Of a DNA stretch of 64,000 nt, positions 11,012 through 22,019 are shown piece by piece (positions within the stretch are counted from its first letter, which is position 1; every line of letters begins with the position of its first letter). The DNA lies in the NCBI RefSeq assembly GCF_000090795.2, contig NW_003546490.1, positions 78,337 to 142,336 on the forward strand, written 5' to 3'. This stretch comes from Amphimedon queenslandica (taxonomy: Eukaryota; Porifera; Demospongiae; Haplosclerida; Niphatidae). The notes under the pieces were generated by a model, which saw only the letters and a program-made list of their open reading frames with translations, ran no database searches and was not told where the DNA came from. The position numbers were made by a program, and so were the translations under genes.

Positions 11012-14000
11012 ATGATTGATGTCTCTCAATGGAGGGCAAGTGTTGGACTGTGGAACTACTGTCAAGCTTCCTCCAGTACACCAGCCAATGGCCACCACTC
11101 TCACTCATTTAAAACTGCATTAAAAAGCAAGTCAGGCAGTACTACATCAGGAGAGGAGACATTTAAACTGCCAGGAGCTCTGTCTCTTATTGCTTTGTTC
11201 CTCCTCCTCTTTCACTCTCTCTCTTCATTAAGATACATCTTGGTGATTCCTCCAACAGGTAAGCAAAAATTGCAAATTTGTACATAATTACTGGTACATC
11301 TGTATTCTATTGTTAGGTAACTGCTACCAAGTACAATGTACTACTCCTATTACTCTTACTAATACAGCGAATTACCTCCAGTCAGTAGTCTTACCTGGAG
11401 GCAGCAGTTCTAACCTGATTTACAATGGTCACTATTTGATTGTTTATCTATGTATGCTCCTCCTCTTATCAGGAGATGTTGAACTCAATCCTGGTCCTAT
11501 AATTGATGATCAACCTGATATTTTCCTATTACTTCAATGGCTTCAACCACTTGTTGAATGGCAGCCATTTGGTCTTTTCTTACCTGGAATAACACAACAA
11601 GATATTACAACAATTGAAGACTTTGAAATTGATACTGAACAAAGTAAAGAAGGTCTGTTTTCTAAATGGCTTAAAAAGAATCCTACAGCAACATGAAAAG
11701 ATGTACTCAATGCATTGACTAGAAGAGAAGAGATCAATTTAGTACAAACTATTACTGATCAGTTACAAGTACATGGTACAGGAGGTATATGATCATGTAT
11801 TTATGTATTAATAATTACAGTCTAGTAAATCTATAATAGGTGATAATGATCCTTCTACATCATCAGCAGTTTCTGTGATTAATAAAACTCTAACTAGTGC
11901 TATATCAGGTAAATATACACTTAATATACAACATTTGTTAACTGATACACTACTGCATGCAGGTGACACTCCTAATGATATATTAAGGATGAATTATGCT
12001 ACTCTTATTGATGCCCTTACTAATACTCTATATAGAGTAACAAATGGACTATATGCTAAAGGACTAATACCAATGGAAACTGTTAACCATATTCAAACAG
12101 CAGCTTCTTCTGATGTTGTTAAGTCTGGACAACTAATGTCTGTGATACAACGACAGTTGGAATCCTCTCTTAATCCAGAGCAGTATCTAACTAAAATGTG
12201 TCAAGTAATGGTAAACCAACAACATTGTACACTGACACGTATTGCTACCTCTATAGCACACCAGTTAGGTGAGTGTGTGTACACATTATCAGTAATCAAA
12301 ATAGTCATTATTGTCTCAATGCATTAGGTCAGTCTTTGCCTAATAGTGTCACATCTATTAGTTTAATACCTGATGATGTTTAAGGATATGCTGACAATAT
12401 GAGGCAACACTACAAACACCAACCTATTGTTGCTACAGACTGGCCACCAAGAATTGGAAAAGATTTCTTTGGAAGGCTAGCATTAGTAGAGAAGCAAGAC
12501 TCCAGCATACAAGCAAAATCAGCTTGGCATATGCTAAGAGGACAAGTTGATAAAACAGTTAAACTAACTGAAAACAAAGAGATAAGTGTTGAAAATGTCC
12601 TCCAACCTACAAATAGTTCTCTGTCTCTCAGAGTAGTAATAGATGGTCCTCCTGGTATTGGCAAGACAACACTCTGTCGTAAACTTTTAAACTTGTGGTG
12701 TAATAAAAAACTTGTATATCAACAGTATGATTTGGTACTTTACTGTCCTTTAAGAAATAGCAAGATAGCTACAGCTACTACACTAGCTGACCTGTTTGTG
12801 TGTCAACGTTATGAAGTTCCCATGGTAGCTGAATGGTTTGAGAAGAAGAGTGGAGAAGGACTACTGATAATCTTTGATGGTTGGGATGAACTATGTAAAC
12901 AGCTCAGACAGTCTTCATTAGCAGTTAGTATCATTTGTAAAGAGAAATTAGACCAATGTTCAGTAATTATTACCTCTCGTAGCTATGCTTCCTCTTCACT
13001 TTTAGAAATCATGTCTAATCTCAGTAGGCATGTTCAGGTCATTGGTTTTTCTAAAAAAGAAATAATTATCATCAGTGATTATGCACACACTTCAAAAAGA
13101 TAAAAAACTAGCGCAAGAAATTATAACGAAATACTTCAATAGAGATGATGATAGTGACAGTGATGGTGATGATGAAGTGAAGTTACCAACAAATGAGGAC
13201 TCACAACTAGCAGTGAAACTCATAAATGATCTTAAAATACGAAATGATGTCCAATCATTGTGTTATGTGCCACTAGTCTGTTCCATGGTCATCTTAGTTT
13301 ATTGTAAGGAAGGAGGACACTTACCAACAACACTCACTCAACTGTATGAGAACTTTATCCTACAAACTATTAGAAGACATGTTAAAAGACATGACATTGA
13401 CCCACATACTTTAGGTAGCCTTTCTTCATTACCAACACAATTAGCTAAACCTTTACAAGAGATGTGTCAATTAGCTTATACTAACCTGGCTGTTACAAAA
13501 ATGACATTTTCTTCACATGAACTACAGTCACTGAGTGAGGCAGTCAAGGAAGAATATTTTGGATTAATGACAACATTCACAGAATATGATGAGAAAAAGT
13601 ATCAGTTCCTTCACTTGAGTATACAGGAATTTCTAGCTGCATGGTGGATAGCTAAGCATGAGAAGAAAACAGAGGAAGTGTTTAAGTATCACTTTGATGA
13701 TGATCACTTTCGAATGTGTCTGAGGTTTGTGGCAGGTCTAACTCACCTTGAACATGAGAGCTATCAACAGTATTTTAATAAACCATTGCAACAACTTGAC
13801 TTACAGTGTATGAAGAAACCATTGTTTGGATTTGAGACTTGTCATCTCTCCTACTTCTATCAGAATCCTGGGATTAAATTTAATAACTTTATAAATAATC
13901 ATGTCAGTTCTAATGATTTTGACAATGTTCCTATTCTTCTTCTTCAACTCCTGTATGAATCACAGAACACAGAATTATGTCAAGTATTAGCACAATCCAT

Positions 14001-15571
14001 CAACAACCACTCATTGTGTCTGGATAGTGATCGAGTATCATTGTCATTGTTTGACTGGTTGTGTCTCACTTATTGTATGAACAATTCCAACACAACATGG
14101 AATCACTTGCATCTGGGGACTGTATTTAACCAGGAACTATCAGTCTTCACTGCTGGACTAACCAATAATTCACTACAGACCCAGTGTAAGAGACTGGAAG
14201 TGAGGTTGCATAAACCTACTGATGAACTAATGCACAAATTATTGCAAACATCACTTTTATACACTATTCAAGAGTGCTACAGTGAATTATATGAAGGTCA
14301 ATATGTTCCCTGTCTTGTATTGCTACAGTTCCTCAATCTTCCTCAATTAAAGATACTGCACTTAATAATCAAGCATCCTACTATACCAACAGCTGACAAT
14401 ACATATTACACAGACAAGTGCACTGAACTTGAGAAATGTATAGAAATGAATTCAACGCTACAAAAAATGAAAATTGAGTATAAAGGAGAGAATGAAGTAA
14501 CAAGTACTAACAGTGTCATTAGAGGAGTAACAAGAAATAAAACAATAACATCATTAAAAATACGTGTTACTACTCCTCCTCCCCTACCTGATGGAGTGAT
14601 AGAGCAGTTACTAAAGGACAACAACACATTACAAGCTCTTTCACTGGACATACTTAATCATCTCCTACCATCATCACTGAATATAGTAGAGGTAAACACA
14701 CCACTGACTGCTCTAGAAATAGGAAGAAAAGGGTGGTGGAGTAGTAAACTGATGACATTACTCCTTCCACAAATCAAAAGACTACACTGTCTGATGCTAC
14801 ATGATCCACACCCACCACATCTTCTATTTCTCTCTCATCCCAGTCTACATACACTTAATTTACCACTAGACACAGCTGAGAGTGCTACTGAACTATTTAC
14901 TATTCTACAAACCAATACTATACTTAAAGCTCTGAGTGTGGAGATAAAGGAGGAGAGAGTATATACCAGCAGTATGGGAACTAGCCTACAGGACATGCTA
15001 ACACAAAACCAAACACTGAAATACCTTGAGATTAATAATGCCTCTTATGATATATTCATTCCCAGTTCATTCCTAACACCTGGTCTCAGACACAACACCA
15101 GTCTACAACAGTTGTGTGTATCCATTCCACTAACTGAAGAGATAAAAACTTTTTTTAATGTCATTTCTCAAAAGAACAATCTCACAGAACTTAAAGTAAA
15201 CTTCAAATCAGATCAGTCATATGGTAACTATAGTTATGAAGAGATAAAACAAATTTTCACACAATTTTTTTTATGAACAGGTACTACCTGTTGTTACTAA
15301 CATGTTACAGTTACATACAACCATACGATTACTGTGGATAGAGTGTGAATTTATAAATTCTTCATCTCAACCTAACTGGATAGAACTAGTGCAACATTTA
15401 TATGAAACTATCTTTATCCATCCTTCACTTGAATATATTGAGATTGATACTGGATACACTCCTCGTCTCCTGGTGGATACTCTTAAAGATTTCAAGAAGA
15501 CATTGATAGATAGAAACAGAAAAGAACAACCATACAAACCACTACCAATAGTGCATGTATCAAGTTATTAG
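11012..15571 (+). pseudogene. NLR: 2A-like leader, Death, CARD-like, NACHT, LRR; four lesions
   Basis: Exons about 11012-11258, 11317-11784, 11840-12268 and 12328-15571. Order: hydrophobic leader ending in a 2A-like motif (11475-11498); Death domain (LLLQWLQPLVEWQPFGLFLPGI to KWLKKNP); CARD-like helices (LYAKGLIPMETVNHIQ); NACHT with Walker A DGPPGIGKTT (12642-12671) and Walker B LLIIFDGWDEL; then winged-helix region and LRR (about 14300-15560). NLRs sense microbial or stress signals and oligomerise through NACHT. Lesions relative to an intact frame: TGA at 11694 where a Trp is expected, TAA at 12381, a one-base frameshift near 13064-13075 (KKEIII to VIMHTLQ), and a one-base frameshift in a T8 run near 15264-15271. 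After the last shift the frame resumes as FYEQVLPVVTNM and ends at 15571. A 54-bp segment at 11907-11960 may be an intron. Some lesions could be sequencing errors, but four together favour a pseudogene. Confidence 0.75.
11433..11498 (+). other. 2A-like ribosome-skipping motif with hydrophobic leader
   Basis: The translated text YLIVYLCMLLLLSGDVELNPGP ends in the DxExNPGP core (11475-11498). In known 2A sequences the ribosome skips the final Gly-Pro bond, releasing the upstream peptide and continuing from Pro. The preceding leucine-rich stretch resembles a signal peptide, as described for 2A-like leaders in NLR proteins of sea urchin and some other aquatic invertebrates. It precedes the Death domain in the same exon. 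Confidence 0.85.
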
Positions 15572-16251
15572 AATATTAATTTTTATTAATTATTACATTA
15601 TTGTATGTATTATAAGGATTTAGTTATTTTTACTAGTAAAATAAGAATTGTTAATGTCATAGTAGGTTGATTTTACCTAAAAATAAAATGAATTAATAAT
15701 GAATTGAGTCTGAAATGCTAAATACCATTAGACTGAGAATACCACCAAACAAATGTAATAGATCTAATAATAATAATAAAAATAAAAGTAATAACAATGA
15801 TAACAAAATAAAAATAAATAACAAAGATGCCATGTGCCATAAAGAGGTTTAAAGGTAGATGGTAGCGTATCCTGAAACATAAAAGCATTTCCTCTTTGAA
15901 CTGCCACCAATAGTCATTAGAGAAGAAAAGAATATGCCCTCTTGTCATGTGAGCTAATACATATCCGGCGACCAATCTCCTATGATGATCTTGTGAGATA
16001 GAGGACCTAATGCGCCTAAAGACTCGATAGCAATAGGAGAGAACAGGTAGGAAGAGGAGAGGGTGAAGTATTTATTGACCTTACGAGACTCAGCGCTAGC
16101 AGCCACTGAACCAGTCCCATTGAGAGCTACTGATCTATAGGACAATGCAAGAGTGTCAGACTGTCAGGAATGGTTACATCCAATACCAGGGGTTTTGCTA
16201 TCTTATTTCTCTCTCCTTCTCTCTCTTCTCTATTATTTAATTTGTTATCAA

Positions 16252-16306
<55 letters not shown>

Positions 16307-16760
16307 AACAAAAAAAGAAAAGAAAAAAACCAAAAACAAAAAAAACAAAAAAATTGTTGTGTTAGAATAATAATAATAATAATGATAATAATAATAACAA
16401 TAACAAATAAGATTAATAATGAATGTTCATTACTTAGGAACAGCCAGTGCTTCTCTTTCTTCTTTCTCCTCTCACAGCTCTTCTAATGGCCTCCTCCTCA
16501 TATGACAGATTAGCATCAAGACTAGGTTTACTGAGATTTGTAGATACAGAGAGAGACAGACAGACAAACAGAGAGAGACAGACAGACAAACAGAGAGAGA
16601 CAAGAAAGAGACAGAGAGAGAGACAGGAAGAAGTTTATTATTAATAACATGTAAAGGAGACAATACATGTGTTCTTTTATAGTATATTTTACTATTTTTA
16701 CTGTACAGCACTTCAACAGTATTTACAGCATTTTATTTGATGATTTTCAATTTGAAAATT
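15572..16760. repeat. 3' flank of NLR, unit 1 of a duplicated segment
   Basis: No gene. The stretch from about 15640 to 16560 is matched by about 18540-18970: shared phrases are GTTAGATTGAGAATAC-like text, then GTGCTTCTCTTTCTTTCTC and GACAAATTAGCATCAAGACT. It includes a polyadenylation-like AATAAA near 15684, the microsatellite at 16239 and a CAGACAGACAAACAGAGAGA-type tract at 16545-16630. Confidence 0.55.
16239..16305. repeat. (ATT)n microsatellite
   Basis: About 20 uninterrupted ATT units. Similar but shorter (AAT/ATT)n tracts occur at 2029-2070, 3482-3510, 18617-18650, 60402-60443 and 60489-60513. Confidence 0.9.
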
Positions 16761-16959
16761 TTGTGAACATAATATATGTAATATACATGTACTCATCTTA
16801 ATGTAACTTAATCATTAATTTTCGTGCACCAATAATTATTTTTCTTAATAATAATAGTGAAAGTGATAACAATAAAGTATAATAGTGGTAGTAGTGAACC
16901 ATAAATAGTAGTGAAAAGTGAACTAGTAATGGTGATAATAATAACAATAACAATGATCA

Positions 16960-17390
16960 TAATGTCATCTTTTTGATGTCATCTCTCAAAAAAACAATCT
17001 CATAGAACTTATAGTGGTCCTCACATTTTGCATGGAAATGAGGGAACAAATAATGACGCCGTTGTTTTATGAACAGGTACTCCTGCTGTTACTAATATGT
17101 TGCAATCACATACAGCCATCAGACTACTGTGGATAGAGTGCGCATATATTAATGTTAATGATATGCTATCTCATCCTAACTGGATAGAACTAGTACAGCA
17201 TTTATATGAAACTATTTTTATCCATCCATCACTTGAATGTATTGAGATTTACACTGGATTCACTCCCCCTCCTGTCCTGAACTTAAAGAATCTCCTGAGG
17301 GATACTCTTAAAGATCAAAAGAAGACATTGATTGATAGACACAGAAAGGAACAACCACACAAACCACTGCCAATAGTGAAGTTAAACTAA
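16960..17390 (+). pseudogene. Truncated tandem copy of the NLR 3' end
   Basis: Reads as the last part of the NLR: bases 16990-17015 match the SQKNNLTEL region, and 17097-17387 encode MLQSHTAIRLLWIECAYIN to RKEQPHKPLPIV, closely similar to 15302-15560. Text before 17097 lacks one base relative to the first copy (GTACTCCTGCTG against GTACTACCTGTTG), so the frame is broken. Everything upstream of the LRR end is absent. It is part of the tandem duplication with 15.6-16.7 kb. Confidence 0.75.
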
Positions 17391-18055
17391 TTATTTGATG
17401 CAATAAATATTAGTAAAAGTAGTTCAAAGTAATTAAGACACATGTACACAAGTCAATAATGATTTTGATTCAGAAATAACTTGAACAAAATTAATGAAGA
17501 ATAGTGAAGATTCTAAAACATTAAAAATACTGTATGACATGGCCGAAGCCATTGGTAAGGCCAGTAAGTTTTTGGCCATACCATTTTTTCAGCTAGCCAA
17601 AAAAGTAATAGGTGTGGTCTGTCGTGATTAATTAACATTAATAAAAATTAGTGATTACATTAATAAATTTGGTATTTTAGTACAGTGAATGTGCCACTAA
17701 TTTGCACTAAAGCCATAGACTGTAAACTGTAGTTAGATACAGCTGTAAATTTTGAACATTGTTTTTATGATTATGTTGCTTGCATTCTTTCTCTCATTCC
17801 TTATTATTTGCTATTGCCAATTTATTGTTTGTTAAATTCAGAATTTTGGCCGAACCACTTTTAATTTTGTGGCTCCGGCCATGCTGTATGATAGCTAGAA
17901 ATTTCTGCAAATTTGAAAAAAAAAACCAGAAATTTGGTGCACAAATTAAAGACCTAATTAAATTAAAAGGCATGGTGAATTTGCTTAAATAAAACCCTCC
18001 TAAGCCACTTAAGTAATTCACAAGAATTCAGGGCTACAAAATTTTGTTAGCTATG
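17391..18055. other. Intergenic, no gene seen
   Basis: AT-rich DNA with stop codons in all frames. Near 17540-17600 and 17870-17885 there are GGCCGAAGCCATTGG-like and TGGCTCCGGCCATGC phrases that may be remnants of a short inverted repeat element. Nothing coding is supported. Confidence 0.4.
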
Positions 18056-18061
18056 TAGGTA

Positions 18062-18265
18062 CCGTATAGCGGGAAATTTTCAAAGATAACAAATTTCGCG
18101 AATTTCCCAGATTTTTTCATGATTCGCGAAATTAAATTCCTTGAAAATCAATTTAATATGGTACAAGATGGCAGATTAGTGGAAATTCACAAAAATTAAT
18201 TCCGCAAACTTCTGGATACGGGTCATTCGCGAAATTTATTATCCTCGAAAAAACCTGCTATACGG
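18062..18265. mobile_element. MITE of CCGTATAG family, 204 bp
   Basis: TA target sites at 18060-18061 and 18266-18267 flank inverted ends CCGTATAGCGGGAAATTTT and AAAAAACCTGCTATACGG. The interior repeats ATTCGCGAAATT motifs. TA duplication and small size fit a non-autonomous Tc1/mariner-type element. The same ends occur at several other sites in the window. Confidence 0.8.
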
Positions 18266-18539
18266 TACTTGAATACAAAACACACACAATGAAAGTAATA
18301 ATAAGAACAATTACTATTATTTTTGTTATCATGGTTATTATTGTTATTCAATATTTATTCTCTTTCTCTCTCTCTCTCTACTGGCAAAATACTGTCAAAG
18401 ATCAAAAGATAATTATTCTTAATTGCAGCATATGTGTGCCATTATAACTAAATGATGTAATCTGATTCATCTAGCTGCTATAGCTAGAGAATTATCGTCA
18501 TAATTATTGTGATATTACTGATTTGATCTAAAAATAACA

Positions 18540-18616
18540 AGATAAACAAAGTTTGAATTAATAATGAAGAATCAGAAACAGTTAGATTGAGAATACACAA
18601 AATGTAATGCTAATGC

Positions 18617-18648
<32 letters not shown>

Positions 18649-19080
18649 TTTGTTTCTTAATACATGTATAGTTTCTTTGATTTGTTTTTGCTTTGTTTAG
18701 TTTTCCCATAGGGCCTTCCCTCTCCTTTCCCTTCTTTGTTTTTCTCTGTTATTAGTTATGCTTTGTTTTTCATAATAATATCAATAATAATAATAACGAG
18801 TGTTTATTATTTTAGAAACAGAAAGTGCTTCTCTTTCTTTCTCCTCTCCCTCTCAGCTTTTCTACTTTTCTACATGTGTATAATTGCTGCCCTCTCCTCA
18901 TATGACAAATTAGCATCAAGACTAGGCCTACTGAGTCTGTACTCTGTGGATACAAAAAGAGAAAAAGAGAATTAAAGTGTTAATAACATGTAATGGTAAC
19001 AATACACGTGTTCATTTATAGTACAATTTCATGCTTCAGTTGTGATGTTACTATTTTCAGTGCTGTACAATACTTTAATT
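18540..19080. repeat. Unit 2 of the NLR 3'-flank duplication
   Basis: Matches 15700-16560 in the same orientation and follows the truncated NLR copy in the same order, so roughly 1.5-2 kb was duplicated in tandem. Divergence and microsatellite length changes show that the event is old. No gene. Confidence 0.55.
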
Positions 19081-19167
19081 TGGGAACACTTAATTTTAAT
19101 AATTTTCTATAATAAATAAATATGATGATTTTGCATGTGTGAATGGCAAGTATACCCTTTCTTATTA

Positions 19168-19383
19168 CCTTAAGGTTACTTTTAAATGCGGGTACTATTA
19201 ATTGCAAATTTTGCGTTTGGGTTAAAAATCGCAATTATTAATACTCGCAATTATTAATAATGACATCATGATGCCATATAACTATTAGTAATAATTACTT
19301 AATCGCAATTTTTAATACCAGCAAAATCTACCTTGTGCTAAAATCGCAAAATTTAGTACCCACAATTAAAAGTCACTCTAAGG
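19168..19383. mobile_element. MITE with CCTTAAGGTTACTTTTAA ends, 216 bp
   Basis: TA at 19166-19167 and 19384-19385. Left end CCTTAAGGTTACTTTTAAAT and right end AATTAAAAGTCACTCTAAGG are imperfect inverted repeats of about 30 bp. The interior is rich in TCGCAATTATTAAT. A second copy is cut by the left window edge. Confidence 0.7.
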
Positions 19384-19839
19384 TATGCAATTGTTACTAT
19401 GGTCAAGTGTCGTGACTGAAAATGATAATTGTTTAATCTCTCTTTAATAGCTATAGGATGATGTAATACTGAATTAGAATGTAGCACAGATCCAGAGCTA
19501 AAGATGTCGGTGAATGGTCATTACATGTACTATGAGTATGTACATCACTGATTAGTGGTTTTAATAATTAGGAAAATAGCTTATCAAATAAAGGTAGATT
19601 TACAATATTATGCTAGCCCTGACATTACATTGACACTGGAGTTAAACTCGCTTTAATTTTAATGTAAAGCATTTGATGGGACATTGTATATATTGACCTA
19701 GTATAATAAACCAGTCTTGAAACACTGTCAAATTAAAGCTATACTGTATTATCAGACACTGTACCTATCTCTGGTGTTTATTTGTCCTCCCTCCATGATC
19801 CAGTAACTGAATGAGGTGTATATTTATCATCAGTCCTTA

Positions 19840-20604
19840 CCATCAGTCTTCCATCATTATATCTACTAACTAACATTAACTGATTCATCTCTCCATGATC
19901 TTGATACGTCTCCTCCTAAACCTGGGCAAATTTGATGTCAAAAAAAACAATAATAATGGGTAATTTTGAATGAAAGAAAAATTACAACAATTAAACCCAA
20001 CACTTTTATACCATTATAATGCACGATTAATTATGATTAATGTCTCAAGGCCACAAATCAAACCAAAATTTTAACAATTATTTGCAAAATTTATCCCCTC
20101 CAAAATTAATGGCTATACAGTGAATAAAAAAAAATTCAACAAAAAGATACAGTCATACTTTATAAATATACAGTGATAACTTATTAATTACTAAATACAC
20201 AAGCATCTTACCTCTTACTCCTCCATCACTCATCACTCATTAGTGTCACTACAGTCCAGTAGTTTAGACATTAAAGTACTCAAATCATTAAAAGTACTTG
20301 AAGGCTCATCCTCCATACCAAACATATGGACTACACGAGACTGGAGGGAGGGGAAAGAGGCATGGTCAAACACACCCACTAATTCATACATACTCACTTT
20401 AATTAATCCTATTATTAGTTTATCAATTGTTCTTTGTCTCATCTTGTTAGTTCCTCCACCATAATTATTACCAGTAACAGAGCAACCAATAGTTCGAGCT
20501 GATTCAACTACTAGTAACAATTTCTCTTCAAGTGCTTCTGTCTTTTTTGCAGTGCTGGTGGGGTCTTCATAAGTGCCTCCTGATTTGTTTATTAAATAAT
20601 TACT
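19840..20604 (-). CDS. Unidentified exons, weakly calponin-homology/fimbrin-like
   Basis: An open segment on the minus strand runs from an acceptor near 20604 to a stop at 20233. It reads NYLINKSGG, then AKKTEALEEKLLLVVESART, IGCSV and RTIDKLIIGLIKV. The pattern INK...A.TIGCSV...L..GLI resembles the CH1-CH2 linker of plastin/fimbrin actin-bundling proteins, but the C-terminal half does not align. A further exon-like piece with AG and GT borders lies at about 19844-19918 (QDHGEMNQLMLVSRYNDGRL). No complete gene could be assembled. It may be a partial gene, a pseudogene, or a family I do not recognise. Confidence 0.35.
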
Positions 20605-20639
20605 AAAATAATAAATTAAATATGTAAAATGTCTTAGAT

Positions 20640-21570
20640 TCTGATTAAACTTTTTTGAATTATAATTTTTAGGAAAATTCCAAAAGTTTAAAAAATACCC
20701 AAGGCCCCTGTCTTTTTTCGAAAAATGGATCCCAAATCAACCAATATTTTTAATACATTTTTTGATATCCTAATGCTATGTACATGTACATGCATGTAGA
20801 AAGTTTCTGCTGAGTCCAACTTCCTTTTTGAGTTATGACAACTTTAATAAAATCCCAAAATTCTAAAAAAATATCCAAGGCTGTTGTAGCTGTAGCCGAT
20901 AGTTTAAATACATGTAGCTCTAAAATTACCCATTACATTTTAAAATACATATTTATGTCCTTATGTTGTGCACAAAGTTTGAGCTGATTTCGACTTCAAT
21001 TTGTCAAGTTACAACAAGTCTCAATGTTCTGAAAAATATCCAAGGCTATTATAGCCAGGTTTTCTGAAAAAAGGCTCCAGAATCCCCAAACTTTTAATAC
21101 ATACATTGATGTCCTTATGTTACATGTGTATGTAGAAAGTTAGGGCTGATTTTGACTTCAATTTTTCAAGTTACAACTACTTTAGCAAAATCATAAAATT
21201 CTGGAAAACACCCAAGGCTACAGCCCATGGTTTTTGCCAAAAGATGGCTTCAAGATCACCCAAAAATTTCATTACATTTCCTGATACATGACTCCAAAAT
21301 CACCCCTAATTTCTATTAAATTTTCTGATACAGATTGATGTTCTTCTTATGTTGTGTAGAAATTTTGAGCTGATTCCAACTTCATTTTTAAAGTTATGGC
21401 AATTTTTAAGAAAATCCCAAAATTCTGAAAAACACCACAAAGCTATAGTCCATCATTTTTTTCTGAATAATCACCCCTAATTCTTATTACATTTTCTGAT
21501 ACCGGCATCATGCTGGGTAGAAAGTTGGTTGATTCTAACTAAAATCTTTCAAGTTATGGCAATTTTTATA
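20640..21570. repeat. Degenerate tandem repeat array, period about 170 bp
   Basis: Five diverged units, each with a CCAAGGCT-like phrase (near 20700, 20875, 21045, 21210 and 21440), then TTTCTGAAAAA, then GATGTCCTTATGTTG...AGTTTGAGCTGATT. It is the densest cluster of the dispersed repeat family found elsewhere in the window. Non-coding. Confidence 0.65.
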
Positions 21571-22019
21571 ACTTTTCCTACAATTACAAGTAGTACACCG
21601 CCCGGTATGAAAAGTGACTTTATGTAGATCTAATTATTATCATTTCAAAATGAAGGACAAACTAGATACTACAATCATTAACTTACTGTTGTTGATTCCT
21701 TAGATCTAGGTATGATACTCTAGCCTCAGGCTTGAGCAAGGTCTGGAGTCATTTAAAGCTTGAATCTGTGAAGTTGACAAGTTGTATGACGTATCTACTT
21801 GGTTTTTGGTCTGTCAGATTCGGTGTTGAACTCCAGTCTCTTGACTCAGCTTAGATCAGACTCACTACACGTGAGTGGGAGTGACGCCCATCCCTGGCCA
21901 TGAGTGACGACGTTTTTGCTTGAGCTGAACTAGATGAAGCTGCTTCCATATTTTAGCTCGTATTTCTGCTAAAAGTTGATTTTGTATAAAAGAAACAGTG
22001 CATAGTAGAAGTCAGTATT

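Noticed and set aside
11694-11696. Apparent Trp-to-stop changes at several loci (NLR TGA, kinase tail TAG, LINE TGA) as a sign of stop-codon recoding
   Set aside because: Intact neighbours such as MCCC1, the RANBP2-like gene and the SH3-LRR gene use TGG for Trp and have no internal stops, so ordinary G-to-A nonsense mutation is the simpler reading.
16127-16365. Poly-Asn and poly-Tyr frames
   Set aside because: Pure translation of the (ATT)n microsatellite.
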